A program made the translations under genes and the position numbers. A stretch of DNA of 5,296 nucleotides from Bdellovibrionales bacterium (GTDB taxonomy: Bacteria > Bdellovibrionota > Bacteriovoracia > Bacteriovoracales > Bacteriovoracaceae), in assembly GCA_005791855.1 (NCBI GenBank), contig SXUH01000290.1, forward strand, positions 1 to 5,296, in the 5' to 3' direction. Shown here one piece after another: positions 1 through 5,293 of the stretch; the stretch's first letter is position 1, and every line of letters starts with the position of its first letter. A model generated the notes under the pieces. That model did not search any database. It saw only the letters and a program-made list of their open reading frames with translations, and was not told where the DNA came from.

Positions 1-814
1 TTCCCATGGCGAGGCCCGCGCCGTTGACCAGGCACCCGATGTTCCCATCGAGGGAGATGTAGGAGAGGCCGTATTTTCCGGCTTCGAGTTCCTGCGCGGA
101 CTCCTCGGTCACGTCTCTCAGGGCTTCGATGTCGGGGTGGCGGAAGAGAGCGTTGTCATCGAAGTTGAGCTTCCCGTCCAGGGCCAGCACGTCGCCGGAC
201 TTGGTGGTCACCAGAGGGTTGATCTCCGCGATGGAGCAGTCCTTGCTGACGTAGAGGGTGTAGAGGCCTTCGAAGAACTTGATGGCCTTGTTGAGTGTTT
301 CGCCTTTGAGGCCAAGGGCGTAGCCGAGCTTCCGTCCCGCCGCCGGGGTGAACCCCGTGGCCGGGTCGATGTAGGCTTTGATGATCTTTTCCGGGTGGTC
401 GTGGGCAACCTTTTCGATCTCCATCCCGCCTTCGGTGGAAACCATCATGGCGAGCTTGCCCTTCGAGCGGTCGAGCACGATCCCACAGTAGTACTCGTGG
501 TCGATGTCACACCCCTGCTCCACGAGGACCTTCAGGACCTTCTTCCCTTCCGGACCGGTTTGATGAGTCACGAGCTGCATGCCGAGGATCTCGGAAGCGT
601 ACTTCTTCACTTCATCGAGAGACTTCGCAAGCTTGACCCCGCCGCCCTTTCCTCGCCCACCTGCATGGATCTGAGCTTTGACGACCCAGATTTTTCCATC
701 CAGTTTTTTTGCGACTTCTACCGCTTGCTCCGGAGTTTCAGCAACCCCGCCCTTGAGACAGGCGATATTGAACTGTCGCATCAGGTCCTTGGCCTGGTAC
801 TCATGAATATTCAT
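1..814 (-). CDS. sucC: Succinyl-CoA ligase (ADP-forming) beta subunit, 3' end outside window
   Basis: Beta subunit of succinyl-CoA synthetase, the cytoplasmic TCA-cycle enzyme that couples succinyl-CoA cleavage to ATP or GTP formation; it works with the alpha subunit SucD. Reading from ATG 814-812, the protein begins [11 protein letters not shown], the family N-terminus, and continues in frame for 271 codons to the window edge. The ATP-grasp features are visible: [19 protein letters not shown] (44-62), [12 protein letters not shown] (126-137), AEINPLV (196-202) and [14 protein letters not shown] (212-225). N199 and D213 match the Mg-nucleotide ligands N199 and D213 of E. coli Suc[17 protein letters not shown] (256-271) opens the CoA-ligase domain. 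The family is about 388 residues, so roughly 117 C-terminal residues lie to the left. AAGGAG (825-820) sits 5 nt before the ATG and supports the start. sucD is expected next to the left but cannot be seen. No defects seen. Confidence 0.97.
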   Translation of the reverse strand, partial: MNIHEYQAKDLMRQFNIACLKGGVAETPEQAVEVAKKLDGKIWVVKAQIHAGGRGKGGGVKLAKSLDEVKKYASEILGMQLVTHQTGPEGKKVLKVLVEQGCDIDHEYYCGIVLDRSKGKLAMMVSTEGGMEIEKVAHDHPEKIIKAYIDPATGFTPAAGRKLGYALGLKGETLNKAIKFFEGLYTLYVSKDCSIAEINPLVTTKSGDVLALDGKLNFDDNALFRHPDIEALRDVTEESAQELEAGKYGLSYISLDGNIGCLVNGAGLAMG

Positions 815-819
815 TAGTG

Positions 820-825
820 CTCCTT
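820..825 (-). promoter_or_regulatory. Ribosome binding site of sucC
   Basis: AAGGAG on the minus strand, with a 5-nt spacer to ATG 814-812. It fixes the sucC start. Confidence 0.8.
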
Positions 826-860
826 AAATGAATTCGATAAATAGATGACAGAGTCACCAC

Positions 861-888
861 ATTATAGACATTTTACGGGCTCTATCAA
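861..888 (-). promoter_or_regulatory. Sigma70-type promoter of sucC
   Basis: On the minus strand, TTGATA (888-883, 5/6 match to the -35 consensus) is followed by a 16-nt spacer and a perfect TATAAT (866-861). The predicted transcript start is near 854, giving a leader of about 40 nt before sucC. The position, spacing and perfect -10 make this the clearest promoter in the window. It implies that sucC is the first gene of its transcript. No operator-like dyad was seen beside it. Confidence 0.75.
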
Positions 889-898
889 TGAAAAGGTC

Positions 899-928
899 TT
901 GAAAAACAGAAGTTGCAGGATGCATGAT
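899..928 (+). promoter_or_regulatory. Possible promoter of the MBL-fold gene
   Basis: TTGAAA (899-904, 5/6) is followed by an 18-nt spacer and CATGAT (923-928, 4/6). The predicted start is near 935, giving a leader of about 29 nt to ATG 964. The -10 is poor, so this is only a candidate. It lies back to back with the sucC promoter without overlapping it. Confidence 0.3.
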
Positions 929-950
929 AGAGGCGCAGCCAGTCATTGCT

Positions 951-957
951 AGAAGGA
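951..957 (+). promoter_or_regulatory. Ribosome binding site that fixes the MBL gene start
   Basis: AGAAGGA lies 6 nt before ATG 964. The longer reading frame from TTG 946 would place this motif inside the coding sequence, so 964 is the better start. Confidence 0.75.
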
Positions 958-963
958 CTTCAC

Positions 964-1851
964 ATGAAAAAATATTTCGCGCTTCATCCCGCAGTCTTTA
1001 AGCTCGATGGTGGAGCGATGTTCGGAATCATTCCTAAGCCGCTTTGGTCACGGGCCATTCCCGCAGACGAACAGAATCGAATCCTTTTGAGTCTACGTGT
1101 CATGCTCATCCAAACGGCACATAAAAATATTCTAGTGGATACAGGTATCGGAGATTACCACGGTTCAAAATTCGATGACCGATTCGGGATCCAAGGTGAG
1201 AAAAATCCTCTCATCGAGCTACTGTCTAAGAAATGCAAGCTTGCGCCCCATGACATAACAGACCTCATCGTCACTCACCTTCACTTCGATCACGTCGGAG
1301 GACTGGGCCAGACCACCTCGGAGCACGTCGAGGTCTTCCCGAAGGCGACCCTGCACGTTCACAAGAATCACTACGAGTACGCCCTCAATCCAACTCAGCG
1401 GGACACGGGTTCATTCCATAGCCAATACTTCAAGCCGCTGATCGAAAGGGCCCACGCCGAGGGCCGGCTCCACTGGCTCACCGGCGAAGAGGGCGAGGTC
1501 CTCCGAGACGGTGCGGACGTGATCAGGTTCCGCTGCTCCCACGGACACACGCCCTACCTCGTCCACCCGTACGACGAGAAGTTCATCTACATGGCCGACC
1601 TCGTCCCCACGAGCCACCACGTGCCCGTCCCGTGGGTCATGGGCTACGACATCGCCCCCGGCAGGACGACGGTGGACAAGACCGACTTCTACAAGTTCAT
1701 CCAGGCGAAGGGCCTCACCATGATCTTCGAGCACGACGTCACCGCCTGGGGCGGAAAGCTCGGCCTGAGTCCCAAGGGCGAGTTCCAGCTCGAGCGGGCC
1801 ATGGAAGTTACCTCGAGCGATCCTCTGATATCTGAATTATCTTTTGATTGA
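964..1851 (+). CDS. MBL-fold metallohydrolase (lactonase/hydrolase-like)
   Basis: A 295-residue metallo-beta-lactamase-fold hydrolase starting MKKYFALHPA. A TTG at 946 would add six residues, but the ribosome binding site at 951-957 selects ATG 964. NILVDTGIG (55-63) is the strand and turn before the active site. The signature THLHFDHVGG (104-113) gives metal ligands H105, H107, D109 and H110. GHTP (194-197) supplies H195, YMADLV (209-214) supplies D212, and IFEHD (254-258) supplies H257, so the full dinuclear zinc set is present. This layout resembles N-acyl-homoserine lactonases and methyl parathion hydrolase-like proteins. The Tyr that follows the bridging Asp in AiiA is not at the equivalent place (D212-L-V-P), so lactonase activity cannot be claimed. 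No signal peptide is seen, so it is probably cytoplasmic. The last 14 codons overlap the convergent GYF gene. The first 300 nt or so are much AT-richer than the rest. The substrate is unknown. Confidence 0.9.
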   Translation: MKKYFALHPAVFKLDGGAMFGIIPKPLWSRAIPADEQNRILLSLRVMLIQTAHKNILVDTGIGDYHGSKFDDRFGIQGEKNPLIELLSKKCKLAPHDITDLIVTHLHFDHVGGLGQTTSEHVEVFPKATLHVHKNHYEYALNPTQRDTGSFHSQYFKPLIERAHAEGRLHWLTGEEGEVLRDGADVIRFRCSHGHTPYLVHPYDEKFIYMADLVPTSHHVPVPWVMGYDIAPGRTTVDKTDFYKFIQAKGLTMIFEHDVTAWGGKLGLSPKGEFQLERAMEVTSSDPLISELSFD

Positions 1852-3214
1852 TCTGCTTCTTCAGCTCGGAGAAGGCCTGGCGGACGCGGGCGCTGAGCTT
1901 CTTCACTTCCACGGGGCCCGGCTGGGCCTTGATCCCCTGTAGGCCCTCGATGATCCTCATGGCCTCGAAGCCGATGTTCTTGGTGGTCATCCGGATCACG
2001 ATCTCGTAGTTCCGCTTCCGCGACGGATCCTTCATGGACGAGACGTCCATCTCCTTGAACCAGGCTTCGTTGGACACCACGAAGCTCGTCAGCGAGTGGC
2101 CGTAGCGCTTGGTGTAGGTGTCGACCAGCGGCTTCAGGGCCTTCGGCGAGGCGTTCTGGTCTTCCACGAAGTCCAGGAAGAGCTGTTCGATCTGCATGCT
2201 GATCGCGAGGAGGGTCTGGAGCTTCTGCTGGAGGTCCTGCCAGAAGGCCTCTTCCTTGTTCTGGTTGAGGGCCTCGGCGTCGACCTTCTTGCGGATCAGG
2301 TTGCTCAGGATCTGGTTGAACTCCTTCGCTCCCCTTGAGAAAAGGATGACGTTCATCTTCGCCCGGTAGCTCCGGTCGGGGCTGCGGAGCCAGTTGGCGA
2401 GCTTCGGCACGAACCCGTCCCACTCGCACTGCGAGGCCGTGAGGTTCATGGTGTAGAGGCCGGGTCTCAGCTTGTTCCCGGCGGTGAAGTCGAAGCGCGA
2501 GAACTCCGCGACGTGGCCCTCGAGCTTCGCCCGGCTCTTGAAGGAGATGCTCTCGTCCTTCATCGCGAGGAGCTTCCCAGGCTGCGAGGTGAATTCGGCC
2601 TCGAGCTCGCAGCGCTGGAACCCCGCGGTCACGAGCCAGACGTGGGAGAGGTCCGGGGAGGCGTATTCCTTGAAGAAGAGCTTCTTGTCCCAGCCGTCGA
2701 AGCGCAGGTCCTTCGAGATCTGCTGGTGGAGCGCGGGGGTCATCTTCGGGTAGCGGCGGATGACGATCTTCTCCCGGGAGCTGATGATCTCCGAGAAGGT
2801 GAACAGGACGACGACGAGGGTGACCACCGAACCGAAGACGTACGGGTAGAGGTTCCGGGTTCGTTCCGGTGGAGGCGTGCCGTCCGTGAGGTCGGGCGGG
2901 GGGGCGAAAGCCGGGTCCTCGTCGTCGCTCGGGAGCGGCGGAAGGGGCGGCGGGATCTCGAACTCCTCCTCGGCCGTGGGCCCCGGGATCGCCCCCGGCG
3001 GCCCGGGCTCCTCCGGCTTCCCGTCGATCGCCGTCCGCAGACTGATCGGATCGATCAGGCCCTCTGCCCAGACGTTGACGTCCTCCTGGATCTGCCCCTT
3101 CGAGAGGAAATGGATCAAGGCGTTCAACGAATACGGACCCAGGTGCCCCGTGGGATGCATGATAAACCATTTCACAGAGTTCTTGTCAGTCCAGTCAAAG
3201 TTTGACAACGTCAT
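1808..3214 (-). CDS. GYF_2-domain membrane protein with unrecognised C-terminal region
   Basis: A 468-residue protein if read from ATG 3214. ATG 3241 (+9 residues) or TTG 3268 (+18) are alternatives, and none has a Shine-Dalgarno motif. I prefer 3214 because GYF_2 domains usually lie near the N-terminus and a -10-like element overlaps 3241. Residues 16-62 fit a GYF_2 domain: WF, then GHLGPYSLNALIHFL, then G40 and the late VWAEG. Residues 67-119 are a Pro/Asp/Glu-rich linker with PPPLPPLP. Residues about 123-143 form one hydrophobic membrane helix. The remaining roughly 320 residues resemble nothing I know: the first part has alternating hydrophobic segments and two cysteines (C202, C263), and residues 290-460 look helical with Gln/Lys/Glu-rich stretches. 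GYF domains usually bind proline-rich peptides, so the protein's own linker could be a ligand. Positive charge is higher after the helix (R147, K149, R153, R154, K157) than before it, so topology is unclear. Function unknown. Confidence 0.85.
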   Translation of the reverse strand: MTLSNFDWTDKNSVKWFIMHPTGHLGPYSLNALIHFLSKGQIQEDVNVWAEGLIDPISLRTAIDGKPEEPGPPGAIPGPTAEEEFEIPPPLPPLPSDDEDPAFAPPPDLTDGTPPPERTRNLYPYVFGSVVTLVVVLFTFSEIISSREKIVIRRYPKMTPALHQQISKDLRFDGWDKKLFFKEYASPDLSHVWLVTAGFQRCELEAEFTSQPGKLLAMKDESISFKSRAKLEGHVAEFSRFDFTAGNKLRPGLYTMNLTASQCEWDGFVPKLANWLRSPDRSYRAKMNVILFSRGAKEFNQILSNLIRKKVDAEALNQNKEEAFWQDLQQKLQTLLAISMQIEQLFLDFVEDQNASPKALKPLVDTYTKRYGHSLTSFVVSNEAWFKEMDVSSMKDPSRKRNYEIVIRMTTKNIGFEAMRIIEGLQGIKAQPGPVEVKKLSARVRQAFSELKKQINQKIIQISEDRSR

Positions 3215-3244
3215 TTCATACCAATGGGGAAATGAGATCATTTT

Positions 3245-4162
3245 ATGTCGAAGCCAGCTAACTCTCAATCACAAAAGCGCTTTGCGGAATCGGTGGGGGC
3301 ACTTTTCCAGGCCCCGCCTAGCAAGACGCCCACCTCCCTCTTCCTCACGAGCTCGACGGACGAGGGAGTGGTGAGGAACGGCGGGAGGAACGGGGCCCGG
3401 TTCGCTCCGAGGTCACTGCTGGCGACCTTCAAGCGGCTCACGCAGACGGAGAACCTGCGGGGCCTCTCCTTCCGCGCGGTCGAGGTCTCCTCGCCGGAAG
3501 CTGAGGAAGTGGATTTCCCCCGGGCCCAGGAGCTCGAGGCGGGGCGGATAAGAGAAGCCCTGGAGACCTTCCCCGGTGCCCGGATCTTCCACGTGGGCGG
3601 CGGGCACGACCACATCTACCCGCTCCTCATGGCCCTGCGGGAACCGGGGAGAGACCTGGTGGTGATCAACATCGACGCCCACGCGGACACCCGGACCGAC
3701 GAATCGTTTCACTCCGGAACTCCCTTCCGGCAGTTCGCCGGTCAGCACCGGGAGGGGTTCCGGCTCTTCCAGATCGGCCTGAACCCGTTCGCGAACTCCT
3801 TCTCGACCCTCGAATCTCTGGAGCCATCTCACCAGTCCGTCCTCTGGAGACGGGACCTCACTCCGGAGAAGCTCTCGGCGTTCTTCCAATCCATCAAGGA
3901 GGTCCTCAAGCCTAAGACGAGGGTCGTCTTCAGCCTGGACGCGGACGCGCTGAACGCCGCGGAGGTTCCGGGAGTGAGTGCTGTGAATTCCCAGGGCCTC
4001 TGCCTTCGGGAAGTCTTAGATCTGTGGCGGCGGTACGTGGCCCTGGGCTTCGACCACCAGCCGGTGATGGGCATCTACGAACTCAATCCGGTCTACGACA
4101 CCCTGGCAAGCATCAGCATGCGCACGATTTCCACTCTGATCTTTGAGTCTTTGAACGACTAG
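3245..4162 (+). CDS. Arginase-family ureohydrolase, formimidoylglutamase-like
   Basis: A 305-residue ureohydrolase, most like formimidoylglutamase (HutG), which hydrolyses N-formimino-L-glutamate to glutamate and formamide at the end of histidine breakdown. GVVRNGGRNGARFAPRSL (41-58) is the N-terminal family motif. GGGHDH (118-123) provides H121, INIDAHADTR (141-150) provides D144, H146 and D148, and SLDADALN (230-237) provides D232 and D234. That completes the expected Mn2 site. HSGTPFRQF (156-164), PGVSAVNSQGL (242-252) and the late YELNPVYD (278-285) favour the HutG branch over agmatinase. Position 237 is Asn where agmatinases usually have a third Asp. An in-frame TGA at 3233 makes ATG 3245 the first possible start, and the ribosome binding site is weak. 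No other histidine-utilisation gene is in the window, so the substrate is inferred from motifs only. Agmatinase or guanidino-acid hydrolase activity remains possible. Cytoplasmic. Confidence 0.9.
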   Translation: MSKPANSQSQKRFAESVGALFQAPPSKTPTSLFLTSSTDEGVVRNGGRNGARFAPRSLLATFKRLTQTENLRGLSFRAVEVSSPEAEEVDFPRAQELEAGRIREALETFPGARIFHVGGGHDHIYPLLMALREPGRDLVVINIDAHADTRTDESFHSGTPFRQFAGQHREGFRLFQIGLNPFANSFSTLESLEPSHQSVLWRRDLTPEKLSAFFQSIKEVLKPKTRVVFSLDADALNAAEVPGVSAVNSQGLCLREVLDLWRRYVALGFDHQPVMGIYELNPVYDTLASISMRTISTLIFESLND

Positions 4163-4192
4163 AAAATAAAAGCCCATCGCGAAGGATGGGCT
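4163..4192. terminator. Rho-independent terminator hairpin after the hutG-like gene
   Basis: AGCCCATC (4171-4178) pairs perfectly with GATGGGCT (4185-4192) around a 6-nt loop. On the minus strand the stem is followed by TTTATTTT, a proper U-tract. On the plus strand it is followed by CTTAGAAC, which is not U-rich, although the stem begins 8 nt after the hutG-like stop codon and probably also ends or protects that mRNA. The hairpin itself is clear. Its stronger polarity is minus, which no annotated gene explains. Confidence 0.75.
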
Positions 4193-4236
4193 CTTAGAAC
4201 GTGAGTCAGTTAAAAAAATCCTATCTTTAACCACTC
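4163..4236 (-). ncRNA. Candidate small RNA, about 74 nt, two hairpins
   Basis: A predicted transcript, not a recognised family. A minus-strand promoter (4271-4243) would start RNA at about G4236. The RNA would open with a 5' stem in which GAGT (4236-4233) pairs with ACTC (4206-4203) and GTTAAA (4231-4226) pairs with TTTAAC (4214-4209), with a small internal loop and an 11-nt apical loop. It would end in the hairpin 4192-4171, an 8-bp GC-rich stem, followed by the U-tract TTTATTTT (4170-4163). It is immediately next to the hutG-like stop codon and would be antisense to that gene's 3' untranslated region. No reading frame of note lies within it. The support is the alignment of promoter, start and terminator. 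Chance occurrence in AT-rich DNA is the main alternative. Confidence 0.35.
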
Positions 4237-4242
4237 CCCTAA

Positions 4243-4271
4243 ATGATAGAATCTCAAAAAGATAATGCCAA
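4243..4271 (-). promoter_or_regulatory. Minus-strand sigma70-like promoter in the spacer
   Basis: TTGGCA (4271-4266, 5/6) is followed by a 17-nt spacer and TATCAT (4248-4243, 5/6). The predicted start is near 4236. No protein gene lies downstream on this strand before the terminator hairpin at 4192-4171. This is the proposed promoter of the candidate small RNA. Confidence 0.45.
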
Positions 4272-4294
4272 GTTGTCTCTTAATTTATCGTAAG

Positions 4295-4306
4295 TTGACG
4301 CGTCAA
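4295..4306. promoter_or_regulatory. Perfect 12-bp palindrome, possible operator
   Basis: TTGACGCGTCAA reads the same on both strands. It is followed by the dyad CACAC-N5-GTGTG (4315-4329). It lies about 35 bp upstream of the pal promoter candidate at 4341-4369 and 24 bp upstream of the minus-strand -35 hexamer, so a regulator bound there could affect either. No regulator family is recognised. Confidence 0.3.
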
Positions 4307-4340
4307 TACCGCAGCACACGTTGAGTGTGAAGCAGGTCTT

Positions 4341-4369
4341 TTGTCAGTTATTTGACCTAAATTCTTAAT
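4341..4369 (+). promoter_or_regulatory. Possible pal promoter
   Basis: TTGTCA (4341-4346, 5/6) is followed by a 17-nt spacer and CTTAAT (4364-4369, 4/6). The predicted start is near 4376, giving a leader of about 103 nt. A second option is CATAAT (4420-4425, 5/6), which has no good -35 and would give a leader of about 47 nt. The sequence does not decide between them. Confidence 0.3.
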
Positions 4370-4465
4370 TTTGTGGAGATTAGCCTCCAATTTCACTTCT
4401 AAAAGTAGTTTATTCTCGGCATAATGTCGGTGTTATTTAATTAAACGCTTCATTCGATATTTTTA

Positions 4466-4471
4466 AAGGAG
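4466..4471 (+). promoter_or_regulatory. Ribosome binding site of pal
   Basis: AAGGAG with a 7-nt spacer to ATG 4479. It is a strong site, as expected for an abundant envelope lipoprotein, and it fixes the start. Confidence 0.85.
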
Positions 4472-4478
4472 AAGTTCC

Positions 4479-4985
4479 ATGGTTACACGTGCTTTTTACA
4501 CAACTCTAATGGTTGGCTTACTCGCAGTAGGTTGTGCTTCTAAGAAACCGACAAACACTCAAGACGATGCCGCTGCCACCGGTGCGGATAATTCACGGAA
4601 CGCCGGACTGACCCTGGACCTGAACGGAGACTCCGATTCCAAGACCGCCGGCGGACTCCAGACCGTGTTCTTCGCCGTGGACTCTTCGAACTTCGATTCG
4701 GAAGGCAAGGCCGCGCTCCAGAGCAACGCCGCTTTCCTCAAGACCAACGGTTCCGTGGACATCCAGGTTGAAGGCCACGCCGACGAGCGCGGTGGACGTC
4801 AGTACAACCTCGCCCTCGGCGAGAGACGCGCCAAAGCCGTTCGCGACTACCTCGTCGCCCAGGGTGTCGAGTCCAAGCGCCTCTCCGTGATCTCCTACGG
4901 AAACGAGCGTCCGAAGGCCGAAGGCCACGACGAATCCGCCTGGTCACAGAACCGCCGCGCGAACTTCGTCATTACTGCTAAATAA
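4479..4985 (+). CDS. pal: Peptidoglycan-associated lipoprotein Pal
   Basis: A 168-residue outer-membrane lipoprotein that holds the outer membrane to peptidoglycan and partners with TolB in the Tol-Pal system. The signal peptide ends in the lipobox AVGC, with C19 as the lipidated residue. The +2 residue is Ala, not Asp, which fits outer-membrane sorting. Residues 20-58 are a flexible Ala/Asp/Asn-rich tether. The OmpA-like domain spans about 62-168: VFFAVDSSNFD, EGHADERGG (98-106), YNLALGERRAKAV (109-121), ISYGNERP (138-145) and QNRRANFVI (157-165). D102 and R117 correspond to the diaminopimelate-binding Asp and Arg of OmpA-type domains. The HADERG and GHDESAWSQNRR pattern is typical of Pal rather than OmpA porins. 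tolB and other tol genes are not upstream here. The next gene starts 5 nt after the stop and is probably co-transcribed. The first 80 nt or so are AT-richer than the rest. Confidence 0.96.
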   Translation: MVTRAFYTTLMVGLLAVGCASKKPTNTQDDAAATGADNSRNAGLTLDLNGDSDSKTAGGLQTVFFAVDSSNFDSEGKAALQSNAAFLKTNGSVDIQVEGHADERGGRQYNLALGERRAKAVRDYLVAQGVESKRLSVISYGNERPKAEGHDESAWSQNRRANFVITAK

Positions 4986-4990
4986 GGTTA

Positions 4991-5293
4991 ATGAAGCTAG
5001 GTTTCATCGTTTTTTTACTCGTCTTAGTGTCGTGTGGTCTAGTCACCACACGACCTAAGCACGAAATGAGTCTCGCCCAGGCCGCCTTCCTCGCGGCCAA
5101 AGAAGCCGGCGCCGACGTCCACGCCTCCTCCCTCTTCCGAAAAGCCGAAGACTACTACCTCAAAGCGAAGTCCGCCTACCGTCGCAAGTACTTCAGCAAG
5201 GCCCAGGAGTACGCCCTCCTCTCGAAGCGCTACTCCGAGCAAGCTGAGTACTCGGCCGTTAGAAAAAAAGCCCTGGAAGGTACTGCGGAATAA
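4991..5293 (+). CDS. Small lipoprotein with DUF4398-like helical domain
   Basis: A complete 100-residue protein. The signal peptide MKLGFIVFLLVLVSC ends in lipobox LVSC, with C15 as the predicted lipidated residue and Gly at +2, consistent with outer-membrane sorting. Residues about 27-90 form an Ala/Lys/Tyr-rich helical pair (AAFLAAKEAGAD, then LFRKAEDYYLKAKSAY, then YFSKAQEYALLSKRYSEQAE) resembling DUF4398, a TPR-like family often found with OmpA-type proteins. The start lies 5 nt after the pal stop with only AAGG (4984-4987) 3 nt before the ATG, so translation is probably coupled to pal. The signal peptide supports this start. The likely role is as a periplasm-facing partner of Pal in envelope maintenance; this is inferred from position only and no activity is known. 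The frame ends 3 bp before the window edge, so any further operon genes cannot be seen. Confidence 0.85.
   Translation: MKLGFIVFLLVLVSCGLVTTRPKHEMSLAQAAFLAAKEAGADVHASSLFRKAEDYYLKAKSAYRRKYFSKAQEYALLSKRYSEQAEYSAVRKKALEGTAE

Larger units (their letters stand above)
4163..4478. other. 316-bp AT-rich spacer between hutG-like gene and pal
   Basis: No credible protein-coding frame is seen on either strand. From left to right it holds the terminator hairpin (4171-4192), an inverted repeat (4203-4236), the minus-strand promoter candidate (4243-4271), a perfect 12-bp palindrome (4295-4306), a short CACAC/GTGTG dyad (4315-4329), an AGGTC/GACCT dyad (4334-4358), two weak plus-strand promoter candidates and the pal ribosome binding site. 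The density of dyads is higher than in the 149-bp spacer between sucC and the MBL gene. Confidence 0.7.

Noticed and set aside
137..817. Plus-strand 226-codon open frame over sucC
   Set aside because: It is the antisense shadow of sucC, which has clear family motifs, a promoter and a ribosome binding site on the minus strand.
946..963. TTG start adding six residues to the MBL protein
   Set aside because: The ribosome binding site at 951-957 would then lie within the coding sequence, and it is ideally spaced for ATG 964.
1689..3170. Minus-strand 493-codon frame rich in Arg, Gly and Pro
   Set aside because: It is an alternative frame of the GC-rich GYF gene and overlaps the MBL gene deeply. 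It shows no family motif, and its composition is typical of an out-of-frame reading.
2513..3205. Plus-strand 230-codon frame opposite the GYF gene
   Set aside because: It is a low-complexity Arg/Leu/Glu-rich reading of the complementary strand with no recognisable domain. The minus-strand frame has a GYF_2 pattern, a membrane helix and normal residue use.
3202..3207. Perfect TTGACA hexamer as promoter of the hutG-like gene
   Set aside because: No -10-like hexamer lies 16-18 bp downstream (the sequence there is TGGGGA or similar), so it is mentioned only as a clue and not annotated as a promoter.
4016..4234. Minus-strand 72-codon frame crossing the terminator region
   Set aside because: It is mostly antisense to the conserved 3' end of the hutG-like gene, runs through the hairpin, and has no ribosome binding site or recognisable motif.
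4295..4322. TTGACG (4295-4300) as a -35 box for pal
   Set aside because: No -10-like sequence occurs at suitable spacing on the plus strand. The hexamer is better explained as half of the 12-bp palindrome.
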